A DNA stretch of 64,000 bases. Origin: JBBDMU01 sp040905685. GTDB lineage: Bacteria; Bacteroidota; Rhodothermia; Balneolales; Natronogracilivirgulaceae. Positions 10,175 through 19,584 of this stretch are shown here, in pieces; positions within the stretch are counted from its first letter, which is position 1, and the number at the start of each line of letters is the position of its first letter. A program made the translations under genes and the position numbers. The stretch spans positions 1-64,000 of the forward strand of contig JBBDRB010000113.1 of assembly GCA_040905685.1 (NCBI GenBank). The letters are read 5' to 3'. The notes beneath the pieces are model-generated. The model made no database searches. It saw nothing but the letters and a program-made list of their open reading frames with translations, and was not told the origin of the DNA.

Positions 10175-11665
10175 ATGACCTATATTGATGATATCTCAAA
10201 ATTCTCAGGCCAATCTGTAACTCTTCAGGGCTGGGTTTATAATGTGCGTTCCGGCAAATCGCTGATCTTTCTGGTCGTTCGTGACGGCACGGGAATGTGC
10301 CAGTGCATTGTAAATCAGGAGGATGTAAACGAGGAAACCTGGAACAGCGCTTCCGATCTGACCCAGGAAAGCTCTTTAAGAGTGAGGGGCCTGGTCAAAA
10401 AAGACGAACGCAGCCTTGGCGGGTATGAATTGCATGTCGGTCAGGTGGAAGTGCTTCAGGTTGCAACGGATTATCCGATCACACCCAAAGAACACGGCAT
10501 TGAGTTTCTGATGGAGAACCGCCATCTCTGGCTGAGGAGCAAAAAGCAGTGGGCCATCATGCGGATCCGCAACCAGATCATCTTCAGCATCCACCAGTTC
10601 TTTCAGGATCGTGGTTTTATCCAGATGGATGCGCCAATTTTCACCGGAAATGCCGCCGAAGGCACCTCTACATTATTTGAAACCCGGTACTTTGATCAAA
10701 CAGCATATCTGACCCAGTCCGGTCAGCTCTATGGAGAAGCCATGGCCATGGCCCACGGCAAGATCTATACTTTTGGTCCGACGTTCCGTGCCGAGAAAAG
10801 CAAAACCCGCCGCCATCTTACCGAATTCTGGATGATTGAGCCTGAAATGGCTTTTTATGACCTGTCCATGAACATGGACCTGGCCGAAGCCTTTGTGACC
10901 TTCATTATCGAATCCGTACTGGATAAATGCAGGGATGAACTGGAGCAGATCGGCCGCGATGTCACCAGGCTCGAATACGGCGGGAACTTTCCCCGCATTT
11001 CCTATACCGAAGCCATAGAGATGCTTCAATCCGATAAAACACGGGATTTGCTGGACGAAATGCAATCAGGCCGCACACAGGAAAAAAAGGAACTGGAAGA
11101 TCAGCTGCAATACCTTAAGGCGGAGTACGGCCGGGCCAAAAAAGGGCGAAAGTTCAGGATTGATTCACAAACCAGGGATATCCGTGCCCGGCTGGATGAA
11201 ATTGAAGAGGATCTGAGAAACATACCCAACTGGAAGGAATCCGCCCTGAACAAGAAATGGGGAGAGGATTTTGGCGGAAGCGATGAAACGGTTCTGATGC
11301 TGCAGTTTGACAAGCCGGTTATGGTTTATGGCTATCCGGCCGAAATCAAGGCTTTCTACATGAAACGGGACCCTGAAAACGAAAAGGTAGCCCTGGGAGT
11401 GGATATGCTTGCACCCGAAGGTTACGGTGAAGTTATTGGCGGCGGACAAAGAGAAGATGACATGGAGGTGCTGAAGAAACGCATCAGCGAGCACAACCTC
11501 TCCGAAGACGCTTTTAAATGGTACCTGGATCTGCGACGCTATGGCTCGGTGCCCCATTCCGGGTTCGGCCTCGGCCTGGAACGGACCGTCGCATGGATAT
11601 GCGGTATCCGGCATGTTCGCGAAACCATCCCCTTTGCCAGAACCCTGGGCAGGCTTTACCCATAA
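10175..11665 (+). CDS. asnS: Asparaginyl-tRNA synthetase with coiled-coil insertion
   Basis: This class II synthetase charges tRNA-Asn. It has an N-terminal OB-fold anticodon-binding domain (about 1-105, LQGWVYNVR) and class II motif 2 around FRAEKSKTRRHLTEFWM. Motif 3 is in the C-terminal GFGLGLERTVAWI. At 496 aa it is longer than the usual 430-466. The extra length is a highly charged, probably coiled-coil stretch at about residues 290-350, between motifs 2 and 3. The ATG at 10175 is used. It should serve cytoplasmic translation. Confidence 0.94.
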   Translation: MTYIDDISKFSGQSVTLQGWVYNVRSGKSLIFLVVRDGTGMCQCIVNQEDVNEETWNSASDLTQESSLRVRGLVKKDERSLGGYELHVGQVEVLQVATDYPITPKEHGIEFLMENRHLWLRSKKQWAIMRIRNQIIFSIHQFFQDRGFIQMDAPIFTGNAAEGTSTLFETRYFDQTAYLTQSGQLYGEAMAMAHGKIYTFGPTFRAEKSKTRRHLTEFWMIEPEMAFYDLSMNMDLAEAFVTFIIESVLDKCRDELEQIGRDVTRLEYGGNFPRISYTEAIEMLQSDKTRDLLDEMQSGRTQEKKELEDQLQYLKAEYGRAKKGRKFRIDSQTRDIRARLDEIEEDLRNIPNWKESALNKKWGEDFGGSDETVLMLQFDKPVMVYGYPAEIKAFYMKRDPENEKVALGVDMLAPEGYGEVIGGGQREDDMEVLKKRISEHNLSEDAFKWYLDLRRYGSVPHSGFGLGLERTVAWICGIRHVRETIPFARTLGRLYP

Positions 11666-11749
11666 AAATCCGCTGCGGTGCTGGTGATCCAGGTGGTTTA
11701 ATCCTATATTTACTTTCAAGATAATCTTCATCAGCCTGTATCCCCCCGA

Positions 11750-12832
11750 ATGGCCAAATCCTCAAGTCTGGATACCTATAAGAACCTGATTCAGGAGCTG
11801 CAATCAGGCAAGGTGAAACCGGTATATTTTCTCTGCGGCCAGGAAACCTTCTTCCTGGATCGCCTTCAGGATAAATTTGCAGCGCTAATCCCGGAGGAAT
11901 CTTCCGATTTCAATTTGGATATACTGTACGGTCAGGATGTTACCCTTGATCAGGTGCTGTCCATCTCCAAAAGCTATCCGATGATGGCTGAGAGGAGAAT
12001 CGTGATCGTACGCGAGTTTGCCCAGTTATTCCAGTCAAAAGATGAAGACGATGAAGATAAAAACGCAAGGAGTGCCGGGCCCGATGATCTTTTATCCTAT
12101 ATCCACAAACCAAATCCCACAAATGTGCTCATCTTTATCGATGAAAAGGCTCCATCCGGCAATACCCGTCTGGGGAAAGAGCTGAAAAAAAGTGGTTCCG
12201 TCGGTTTTTATGAATTTGGATATGTACCCGAACACAGCCTTCCGGGCTGGATTTCCGAATGGATCAAGCACAATCACAAGGGCAGCATTGAGTCGGATGC
12301 CGCCCAACTGCTGGCCTCCCATCTGGGGAACAATCTCCTTCAGCTTACCGTCGAAATTGAAAAACTCGCTACCTATAAGAAAACGGGGGAAGCCATTACC
12401 CGGCAGGATATACGCTCCGTCGTGGGACTCTCACGGGAATATACCGTGTTTGAGCTACAGGATGCCGTATCGGCCCGCAACCTGGATCAATCGATGTATA
12501 TTGCCGGGGAAATACTGAGGCTGGCCGACTCCGTTGCCGGCGAGGTCATCAAAACCATTGGCTTTTTCTATTCCATGTTCAGTAACGTATGGCAGATCCA
12601 GCGTCTGCGGGCGAAAAGCTGGCCGGATAAGCAGATCATGAAAGAAGCGGGAATACACAGTGCTTATTATTTCAGTAAGTTATCGGATATAGCCAAAACC
12701 TATAGTTACGAGGAATCGACCGAAATTTTTGAAGCCCTCCTGGATGCCGATAAAGCCATAAAAGGGTTCAGCAAGCTGGACCATGAAGCCATTCTCCTGA
12801 TGACGATCAAAAAAATTGTAAGTAAAAAATAA
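11750..12832 (+). CDS. holA: DNA polymerase III subunit delta
   Basis: The delta subunit opens the sliding clamp as part of the clamp loader. The 360-aa protein shows the family pattern: the early block KPVYFLCGQETFFLDRLQDK near residue 24, the region YPMMAERRIVIVREF, and the C-terminal helical collar domain. No nucleotide-binding P-loop is present, as expected for delta. An ECF sigma gene follows 24 bases later. Confidence 0.9.
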   Translation: MAKSSSLDTYKNLIQELQSGKVKPVYFLCGQETFFLDRLQDKFAALIPEESSDFNLDILYGQDVTLDQVLSISKSYPMMAERRIVIVREFAQLFQSKDEDDEDKNARSAGPDDLLSYIHKPNPTNVLIFIDEKAPSGNTRLGKELKKSGSVGFYEFGYVPEHSLPGWISEWIKHNHKGSIESDAAQLLASHLGNNLLQLTVEIEKLATYKKTGEAITRQDIRSVVGLSREYTVFELQDAVSARNLDQSMYIAGEILRLADSVAGEVIKTIGFFYSMFSNVWQIQRLRAKSWPDKQIMKEAGIHSAYYFSKLSDIAKTYSYEESTEIFEALLDADKAIKGFSKLDHEAILLMTIKKIVSKK

Positions 12833-12856
12833 GTACTCTTTGCGACGGGGGCAGCC

Positions 12857-13426
12857 ATGAACCGCACGGCCAGGCAGGATTACTCGGCATATGAAGACGA
12901 AGAGCTAATGAGGCTCTACCAAAACGGTTTTAACGATGCGTTCTGTGAACTGGTCATCCGTTACCAGTCCAGCCTTTTCTTGCGGATGAATGCCTTCACC
13001 CGGAACCGGGAGGATAGTGAGGACCTGGTCCAGGATTCCTTTTTGTGCGTAGCCCGGTTCAAGCACTCTTATTCACCCACTTATAAGTTTTCAAACTGGT
13101 TGTTTACCATTGGCAGTAACCAACTGATTAGCCGATACCGGAAGGGAAGGCACATGCTCATGACCTCCCATATAACCGAACCTGAAGATATAGAAATTCT
13201 GCAGGATAACCGTCTGCACAATAAAAATCTCACAACAAGCCTGCGTATCGCCATCGCCCGGCTCCCAGGCTGTTATGCCACACTGCTAACCATGAGGATC
13301 ATTGAGGAGCGCAGCTATCAGGAAATACATGTTGATACCGGGTTGCCCGTGGGAACGATCAAGTCCAGGATCAAACGAGGACGGGAACGGCTCCGGGTCA
13401 TGCTGAGGCCGCATCTGGAGCGGTAA
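12857..13426 (+). CDS. ECF-type RNA polymerase sigma factor
   Basis: A 189-aa sigma-70 family factor with region 2 (REDSEDLVQDSFL, then YKFSNWLFTIGSNQ) and region 4, a helix-turn-helix in RSYQEIHVDTGLPVGTIKSRIKRGR. It would redirect RNA polymerase to a specific promoter set. No anti-sigma factor gene is adjacent: upstream is holA and downstream is a convergent dehydrogenase. Its signal and regulon cannot be read from the context. A GGGGG stretch lies 8 bases before the ATG. Confidence 0.9.
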   Translation: MNRTARQDYSAYEDEELMRLYQNGFNDAFCELVIRYQSSLFLRMNAFTRNREDSEDLVQDSFLCVARFKHSYSPTYKFSNWLFTIGSNQLISRYRKGRHMLMTSHITEPEDIEILQDNRLHNKNLTTSLRIAIARLPGCYATLLTMRIIEERSYQEIHVDTGLPVGTIKSRIKRGRERLRVMLRPHLER

Positions 13427-13442
13427 GGGTCCGGCCGTCTTC

Positions 13443-15419
13443 TCAGTAGGCCAGCAATCGTCTTAATTTTTCCTCCAGCCTGTGAGAAGCCAGATATCCA
13501 TCTTCCAAAACCGTGCTGGCCGGAACGGGCGTCATGAGGGAAGAGCAGCGGATAATGGGCGCATCCAGCCATTCGAAACAGGAATCGGCGATCCGGGCGG
13601 CCAGCTCACTCATGGGTCCGAGGATACCGGAAGCTTCCTCGAGCAGCAGCACACGTCCGGTTTTTTGGACGGACACCCTGACCGTATTCATGTCCAGCGG
13701 ACACAAGGTTCTCAAATCCACGATCTCTATTTGCTCTTCCATCTCGGCGGTCTTATCCAGGGCCCAGTGCACGCCCATCCCGTAGGTTATGATGGTGGCG
13801 TCGGTGCCGGTTTTTCTCACTTTGGCCTTCCCCAGCGGTTCGGCTTCAATGGAACTTCCGGGCATGGCCGACAGCCCCCGGTACAACTTTTTGTGTTCAA
13901 AGATCAATACAGGGTTGGGATCACGCAGGGCGCCGGTCATCAGGCTGAAAGCATCCTCAACGGTAGCCGGCACGACCACCTTCAAACCGGCATGCTGCAT
14001 AAACCATCCCTCCGGACTCTGGGAATGAAAGGGGCCGGCCCCGAGACCGGCTCCGTGAGGGGAACGGATGGTTATGTTCACCGGAGGGGACCAGCGGTAG
14101 CGGGACTTGGCGATATTGTTGACGATCTGGTTGAATCCACAGGAAATGAAATCAGCAAACTGCATTTCAACCACCGGTTTATATCCATTCAGGGCCAGGC
14201 CAAGGGCGGCCCCGAGAATGCCCGATTCGATAATCGGTGTATTCCGGATGCGCTCCTCACCATATCGTTCCAGAAATCCTTCGGTTACCTTAAAAACTCC
14301 GCCGTAGGAGGCAATGTCCTGGCCCATCAGCAGGTACCTTTCATCTTCATCGAATTCCTGTTTCAGTGCGGCCGACAGGGCATCAATGAAACGGTATGGT
14401 CCATTACTGAAGGGATTCCCGATGCGGCGGGGCGGTCCGGCTGGATGAAACACCCTGGCTGTTTCGTTTTCTTCATTAAAGACAGGCCGGTCCGCTTTCA
14501 GCGCCCGGTCCAATGCATCCTGGAAAGAGGCGGACGCCTGACCGCCAATGTCATCCAGCTCCTGCTGCCCGGCAATATCCTGTTCCAGGATGAAGTTCTT
14601 CAGCCGTATCAGGGGATCTTTTTGTTCCCAGTCCTTCATTAAGCCTCTGGGTACATAGGCCGTGCCCGAGGCTTCTTCGTGTCCGCGCATTCTGAACGTG
14701 ACAGCCTCGATGAGCATGGGCGTTTGGTTCTCCAGAACAGTTTTGCGTGCTTTGGCGATGGTGTCGAAAACTTCCAATACGTTGTTCCCGTCTATTTTCA
14801 TCCCCGGCATCCCGTAACCGGCGGCCCGGTCCGCCAGATCTTTACAGGCGTATTGCTGGCGGGTGGGCGTCGACAGGCCATAGGCATTGTTTTCAATCAG
14901 GAACAGCACGGGCAGCCGCCATACGGCCGCCAGGTTCAGAGCCTCGTGAAAGTCGCCTTCACTGCTTGCCCCGTCGCCGCAAAAGGCCAGCGCTACCCGG
15001 CCATGGCCGCCGAGTTTGGATGACAGGGCCAGTCCGCAGGCGACAGGCAGCATGGCTCCCAGGTGGGAGATCATGCCGACGATATGGTGATCTGTACTGC
15101 CGAAGTGAAAGGAACGTTCACGGCCGCCGGTAAATCCGTCTGCTTTACCCAGTAATTGACAGAACAGGGGATACAGCGGCACATTTCGGGCTGTAAAAAC
15201 GCCCAGGTTCCTGTGCAGGGGCAGGATATAGTCACGGGGCGAAAGGGCCCTTGTAGCGCCAACCGAAATGGCTTCCTGACCGATACCCGAAAACCATTTG
15301 CCTATTTGACCCTGGCGAAGCAGCTTGAGCATTTTTTCTTCGATCAGTCGGGGCTGAATCAAATCCCGGTAAAAATTAAGCGCCTGGGTCGCCGTAATAT
15401 TATTTTTTGCTTTAAGCAT
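13443..15419 (-). CDS. Fused alpha/beta 2-oxoacid dehydrogenase E1 component
   Basis: A thiamine-diphosphate enzyme of the branched-chain 2-oxoacid/pyruvate dehydrogenase E1 type, with alpha and beta chains in one 658-aa polypeptide. The alpha part (about 1-320) has the ThDP signature GDGASSEGDFHEALN ending in ENNAYG. The beta part (about 340-658) has the Mg/interface region MGQDIASYGGVFKVT and a transketolase C-terminal domain. The substrate may be a branched-chain 2-oxoacid, but this is inferred. No E2 or E3 gene lies nearby, so those subunits must be encoded elsewhere. It converges with the sigma factor gene with 16 bases between. Confidence 0.88.
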   Translation of the reverse strand: MLKAKNNITATQALNFYRDLIQPRLIEEKMLKLLRQGQIGKWFSGIGQEAISVGATRALSPRDYILPLHRNLGVFTARNVPLYPLFCQLLGKADGFTGGRERSFHFGSTDHHIVGMISHLGAMLPVACGLALSSKLGGHGRVALAFCGDGASSEGDFHEALNLAAVWRLPVLFLIENNAYGLSTPTRQQYACKDLADRAAGYGMPGMKIDGNNVLEVFDTIAKARKTVLENQTPMLIEAVTFRMRGHEEASGTAYVPRGLMKDWEQKDPLIRLKNFILEQDIAGQQELDDIGGQASASFQDALDRALKADRPVFNEENETARVFHPAGPPRRIGNPFSNGPYRFIDALSAALKQEFDEDERYLLMGQDIASYGGVFKVTEGFLERYGEERIRNTPIIESGILGAALGLALNGYKPVVEMQFADFISCGFNQIVNNIAKSRYRWSPPVNITIRSPHGAGLGAGPFHSQSPEGWFMQHAGLKVVVPATVEDAFSLMTGALRDPNPVLIFEHKKLYRGLSAMPGSSIEAEPLGKAKVRKTGTDATIITYGMGVHWALDKTAEMEEQIEIVDLRTLCPLDMNTVRVSVQKTGRVLLLEEASGILGPMSELAARIADSCFEWLDAPIIRCSSLMTPVPASTVLEDGYLASHRLEEKLRRLLAY

Positions 15420-15672
15420 AAATATTAAGCTGGAAAGTATTTATTTTTGTGTTCTTTATATTGAATGTAATATATCGCAACTTTTAACGTACTGCGTCCT
15501 TGCAACTGCATGGAATCAATTCGGATCAACATAATATCTCACTTACCATGAGGTATTTCGTTCATCCGAACTTACAGGTTAACCAAACCGGCCGTCAAAT
15601 TTATTAGTCATTTTTACTTCCGCATCGGGAGAATTTTAACCCATATTTTAGAATTTAAATCATTAGAACGCG

Positions 15673-16074
15673 ATGAAAGCTTTAGGTAGACAAATACTCG
15701 TCGAATATTATGAATGCGACGCTAATTTTATTAACGATGCCGACAAGATAGAATCATCGCTGCTGGACGCTGTTGCAGCTTCCGGGGCCACGATCATCTC
15801 CCATGACTTTCACCGGTTTAGTCCCCATGGAGTAAGCGGGGTCATTGTCATTGCCGAATCACACGTGGCCATTCACACCTGGCCCGAGCACTCCTATGCG
15901 GCTGTGGATATTTTTACCTGCGGGGATACCATAGACCCATGGATCATTCAGGATATGCTCAAATCTGCGTTCCGGTCCGGCAATACCTCCAGCATGGAAA
16001 TTAAACGCGGTTTGTTCAAGGTCAGGGAGGGCGAAGAATTGTTATTCAAACCCAAAAATTCTGTTAACATCTAA
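15673..16074 (+). CDS. speH: S-adenosylmethionine decarboxylase proenzyme
   Basis: This enzyme makes decarboxylated SAM, the aminopropyl donor for spermidine. The 133-aa length matches the small prokaryotic SpeH class. The self-cleavage site is E62-S63 in IAESHVAIHTWPEHSYA, where Ser63 becomes the pyruvoyl cofactor. The downstream catalytic Cys is in DIFTCGD. It is the first gene of a three-gene polyamine operon (speH, pdaD, speE). About 250 AT-rich bases upstream should hold the promoter. Confidence 0.96.
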   Translation: MKALGRQILVEYYECDANFINDADKIESSLLDAVAASGATIISHDFHRFSPHGVSGVIVIAESHVAIHTWPEHSYAAVDIFTCGDTIDPWIIQDMLKSAFRSGNTSSMEIKRGLFKVREGEELLFKPKNSVNI

Positions 16075-16126
16075 ATTGTCTGTTCCATTGAAATCATCAA
16101 CATCAGTAGCCTTCGGACTAAATAAA

Positions 16127-16594
16127 ATGGTTGAAACCCCCATAACCTATTGTCTGGTAAAAGGCGCAGGCGATGCACGAATGCCTTTGAATGCATTTGA
16201 CAAGGCCCTGCTCAATGCGGGCGTGGGCGATACCAATCTCATGCGGGTAAGCAGCATTGTTCCGCCCGGCTGCAGGGAAGTCTTTAAGGTGGACCTGCCA
16301 AAAGGCGCCCTCATACCCATTGCCTATGCCGAAATAACTTCATCCGTCCCCGGTGAGATCGTCTCTGCAGCCGTTGCCGTTGGCATACCTGAGGATGAAG
16401 AGGAGGCGGGGGTTATCATGGAACATGAAGCCATTTCTCCCCTGGATGAGACCCGGAGGATAGTAGAACAAATGGTGACAGATGCGTTCGGTTACCGGCA
16501 GCGCAGGCTGAAAGAGATAAAGACCATCGGCGTTGAGCATAGGGTGAAGCAAAGCGGATCTGCTTTCGCAGCCGCCGTTCTTTGGTACGATTAA
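16127..16594 (+). CDS. pdaD: Pyruvoyl-dependent arginine decarboxylase
   Basis: Converts arginine to agmatine. The self-processing site is VSSIVPPGC near residues 41-49, where the second Ser (S43) becomes the pyruvoyl group. The downstream IPIAYAE and the conserved Glu-rich middle fit the PvlArgDC family. I prefer the ATG at 16127 (155 aa, MVETPITYC), which matches the family's usual N-terminus. A TTG at 16076, two bases after the speH stop, would add 17 residues. No agmatinase or agmatine deiminase gene is present nearby. Confidence 0.93.
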   Translation: MVETPITYCLVKGAGDARMPLNAFDKALLNAGVGDTNLMRVSSIVPPGCREVFKVDLPKGALIPIAYAEITSSVPGEIVSAAVAVGIPEDEEEAGVIMEHEAISPLDETRRIVEQMVTDAFGYRQRRLKEIKTIGVEHRVKQSGSAFAAAVLWYD

Positions 16595-16643
16595 CCGGCA
16601 CTGCTTAATAAGAATTCTAACCCTAATATTTAAGACCGAACCT

Positions 16644-17495
16644 TTGCCTCTTCAATTTAATGAGTACTACCATGGAACTACCGGCCTGACGGTCGGGATC
16701 ACGAAGCTTTTGTTTTCCGAACAGTCGGAATTCCAGCTTGTGGAGGTTTACGAAACCGATTCATGGGGCAATATGATGGTTATCGACGGTATGGTCATGC
16801 TGTCGGAAAAAGATGAGTTTGTTTATCATGAGATGCTGACCCATGTGGGGCTGTTCAGTCATCCCGATCCCCGGAAAGTACTGATTATCGGTGGCGGGGA
16901 CGGGGGCACGGCCAGAGAGGTCCTGAAGCATCCGTCCGTGCAAACAGCAGATCTGGTGGAAATTGACGAAACGGTGGTCCGCGCCGCAAAGCAGTACCTG
17001 CCGGATGTGGGACATTTTGATCATCCCCGCCTCAACGTGATCTATGAAAACGGCTTAACCTTCGTCGCCCGTGCTAAAAATCAATATGATGTTATTATTA
17101 TCGACGGTTCCGATCCCGTCGGACCCGCTGTTGATCTTTTTACGAGGGAATTTTATCAGAATTGCCATCGCGCCCTGACGGAACAGGGGGTCCTGACGGC
17201 CCAAACGGAGAGTCCCTGGGTTCCGGCCTATCACAACAGCATCAAGACCCTGTTCAGCAGTCTGGATGAAACCTTCAACACATCCGCCATGTATCTTGGA
17301 TTTGTGCCCCTATACCCGGCCGGGATGTGGTCGTTTGCTTTTGCGGGAAAAGGCGTTCATGCCCTGGCTCCGGAAGTCCTTCATCGGGTGAGCTCGGCAG
17401 GCGCTGTCCTGCAGGACCTGAAATATTTTAATGCCGAAGTTCATGCCGCTTCATTTGCGCTTCCAAATTTTGTTCGTGATATTCTATTTCGATAG
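16644..17495 (+). CDS. speE: Polyamine aminopropyltransferase (spermidine synthase)
   Basis: Transfers an aminopropyl group from decarboxylated SAM to a polyamine acceptor. The 283-aa protein has the N-terminal beta domain (WGNMMVIDGMVMLSEKDEFVYHE), the nucleotide-binding GGGDGGTAREVLKH and the catalytic IIDGSDPVGPA. No ATG fits the conserved N-terminus, so a TTG at 16644 (MPLQFNEYYHG) is the likely start, without a clear Shine-Dalgarno site. The acceptor could be putrescine, or agmatine as in Thermus-type pathways. The sequence alone does not decide this. Confidence 0.93.
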   Translation: MPLQFNEYYHGTTGLTVGITKLLFSEQSEFQLVEVYETDSWGNMMVIDGMVMLSEKDEFVYHEMLTHVGLFSHPDPRKVLIIGGGDGGTAREVLKHPSVQTADLVEIDETVVRAAKQYLPDVGHFDHPRLNVIYENGLTFVARAKNQYDVIIIDGSDPVGPAVDLFTREFYQNCHRALTEQGVLTAQTESPWVPAYHNSIKTLFSSLDETFNTSAMYLGFVPLYPAGMWSFAFAGKGVHALAPEVLHRVSSAGAVLQDLKYFNAEVHAASFALPNFVRDILFR

Positions 17496-17625
17496 AAACA
17501 ATAGAGATACCGTACACTGCTTATAATTTTTATGGACAAAATTAGGTGCATTATTTTTGACGTATCTTCCATATATTTATTTTCAGGCAGCAGCCTGCTG
17601 TTCCTTTTTAAAAATGGATGTATTT

Positions 17626-18402
17626 ATGAAAAACTACCTGCTACCGTGTTTTGTGCTTTTCCTGTTATTCACCGCCTGTTCCAAAACGGAAATAGAAACG
17701 GCAGAAGCCGGTGAAAATATTTTTTATGAATTACGTATATACGATGCCGCCCCGGGCAAGCTTGACGATCTGCATGCCCGCTTCCGTGATCACACCATGG
17801 ATCTGTTCGAAAAGCATGGCATGGAAAATATTGGCTACTGGGAACCCATTGAGAACCTGGAAAGCCAGCTGTATTATGTGCTGGCCTACCCAAACCGGGA
17901 TGCGCGGGAGGCCTCCTGGGAGGCCTTTCTCTCCGATCCGGTATGGATACAGGCTAAGGGCGAATCCGAAACTGATGGCGGGCTGGTGGCCGGGGTTCAA
18001 TCCGTGTTTCTTACGGCCACGGATTATTCACCGCCCATTGCACCCTCCGTTTCCGAAAATCCGAGGATATTCGAATTTCGGACCTACAAAGCCAGTGACG
18101 GTAACCTGGGCCGGCTCCACAGCCGTTTTCGGGACCATACGATCGATCTTTTCACCAAGCACGGTATAGAGCATTTTGGCTACTGGAGTCCGGTGGATGC
18201 CGGCAAAGGGGCAGACGATACGCTGATCTACTTTATTACCCACAGAAATGCAGAGGCCCGTGACGCCTCCTTCAATACCTTTCGGTCCGACCCGGCATGG
18301 GTTACCGCAAGGGATGATTCTGAAGCCCGGGCCGGTGGTTCCCTAACGATGAGTGTGGATCCGGTCATGATGAGAGCCACCGATTATTCTCCGGCAAAAT
18401 AA
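17626..18402 (+). CDS. Lipoprotein with two NIPSNAP domains
   Basis: A 258-aa secreted lipoprotein. The start at 17626 gives a signal peptide (MKNYLLPCFVLFLLFTAC) with the lipobox Cys at residue 18. Two tandem dimeric alpha/beta-barrel NIPSNAP domains follow, about 32-140 and 150-255. The repeats share near-identical lines: ARFRDHTMDLFEKHGMENIGYW in the first and SRFRDHTIDLFTKHGIEHFGYW in the second. The family has no settled biochemical role. The protein is probably membrane anchored and periplasmic. It looks monocistronic, with a small hairpin (18420-18437) between it and the next gene. Confidence 0.88.
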   Translation: MKNYLLPCFVLFLLFTACSKTEIETAEAGENIFYELRIYDAAPGKLDDLHARFRDHTMDLFEKHGMENIGYWEPIENLESQLYYVLAYPNRDAREASWEAFLSDPVWIQAKGESETDGGLVAGVQSVFLTATDYSPPIAPSVSENPRIFEFRTYKASDGNLGRLHSRFRDHTIDLFTKHGIEHFGYWSPVDAGKGADDTLIYFITHRNAEARDASFNTFRSDPAWVTARDDSEARAGGSLTMSVDPVMMRATDYSPAK

Positions 18403-18486
18403 ACACCTTTCTGCTCAGCCCGATAAGAGCCTATCGGTTACCGGCAAGGTCACTTTTTGGCGTTACGAAAGGTTTCCAGTTCGCGC

Positions 18487-19581
18487 ATGCAGATATACTC
18501 CGATCCAGGCAAAGACCACCCGACACCCAAGCCGCATCCGGGTAGCTACGAATGGTGGTATTTTGACGGGATCAGTGATGATCTAAAGTATTCATTTGTC
18601 ATCATATTCTATCAGGGAAATCCCTTCTCGTCCAGGTATATGAATAGCCTGTCCCAGAATAAATCCAGGGCTTTGGCTGAGGCCTATCCGGCAATGAGCA
18701 TTTCGGTTTATGAGCATAACAAGCCCATTTTCTACAGTATGAGTGAATACCCTGCGGATCAGTGCCTTTTCTCCACCGAACATGTTAACATACGCATCGG
18801 GAACAATACCCTGTCGGCCCGCCGGGAGAGGGGAAGCCTGAGCTGCCGGTTGACCCTGGCGGAGACCTTGCCGTCGGGGGACACGCTGAGTGCCGATCTG
18901 TCTTTTGAGAGCAGGGATATTCCCGTTGACCTGTTAACCGAAAACGTGGACAGCGGTGAGGGCCCCATGCATTCCTGGAACCTGATACAGCCCGAAGCCC
19001 GGGTAAACGGGCAAATCGGTGTTTCTGAAAACGGCCGGATCAGCCGGTGCGTCCCTTTCGCAGGGACAGGCTATCACGATCATAACCTGGGCAGTGAACC
19101 CATAGACAGGAAATTTGCTGACTGGTACTGGGGCCGGTTCCACTTTGACGCGGGGACCTTTATTTTTTACATCATGAACACGGCAAGCGGACGCGTGTGC
19201 AGGGCATGGCTAATTGACCCGGTTAACGAGAAAGGGGTAATGAAGTTTGATCAGGTCTCGCTCAGTGAACCACAGCTTAACGGTTTTCTGCTTTCATCCA
19301 ACCGTAAGCTGGAATTTACCAATAGCGAAGCACAGGTTTATATCCAGCTGGACCACAGTCTGGACTCCGGTCCGTTCTATATGCGATTTTCCGCCCAGGC
19401 TGTTATGCATTCGACGGTTCAGCATATGATAGCCCGAAAGCAGGGGATTACCGAATACTTAAGGCCTTCGCGGATCCATTCCCGTATATTCCGGCCCCTT
19501 GTAAATATGAGGCGGCGCTATGTAGGGGAAAAGCCGCACTGGGTGCAACGCTCACCCCGGCTTTATCGCTGGACGTGGTAG
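18487..19581 (+). CDS. CrtC-like carotenoid 1,2-hydratase family protein
   Basis: A lipocalin-like two-domain protein of the CrtC/AttH family (carotenoid 1,2-hydratase, hydroxyneurosporene synthase). The signatures are YEWWYFDG near the N-terminus and GYHDHNLGSEPI followed by WYWGRFHFD in the middle. The start at 18487 gives 364 aa. A TTG at 18457 would add ten residues. CrtC adds water across the terminal double bond of acyclic carotenoids. The convergent acyltransferase gene begins 3 bases after its stop on the other strand, which may mean a shared carotenoid-tailoring role. No crtB or crtI is in the window. Confidence 0.8.
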   Translation: MQIYSDPGKDHPTPKPHPGSYEWWYFDGISDDLKYSFVIIFYQGNPFSSRYMNSLSQNKSRALAEAYPAMSISVYEHNKPIFYSMSEYPADQCLFSTEHVNIRIGNNTLSARRERGSLSCRLTLAETLPSGDTLSADLSFESRDIPVDLLTENVDSGEGPMHSWNLIQPEARVNGQIGVSENGRISRCVPFAGTGYHDHNLGSEPIDRKFADWYWGRFHFDAGTFIFYIMNTASGRVCRAWLIDPVNEKGVMKFDQVSLSEPQLNGFLLSSNRKLEFTNSEAQVYIQLDHSLDSGPFYMRFSAQAVMHSTVQHMIARKQGITEYLRPSRIHSRIFRPLVNMRRRYVGEKPHWVQRSPRLYRWTW

Positions 19582-19584
19582 TCG

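Noticed and set aside
13482..15428. Long plus-strand frames of up to 386 codons opposite the dehydrogenase E1 gene.
   Set aside because: They are antisense shadows of a protein with clear ThDP motifs.
15548..15607. A 19-codon frame (MRYFVHPNLQ...) upstream of speH that could be a leader peptide for polyamine control.
   Set aside because: No ribosome-binding site, no repeated codons and no attenuator hairpin after it; short frames like this are expected by chance.
18420..18437. CCGATA/TATCGG hairpin after the NIPSNAP gene.
   Set aside because: Only six pairs and no T tract follows; too weak to call a terminator.
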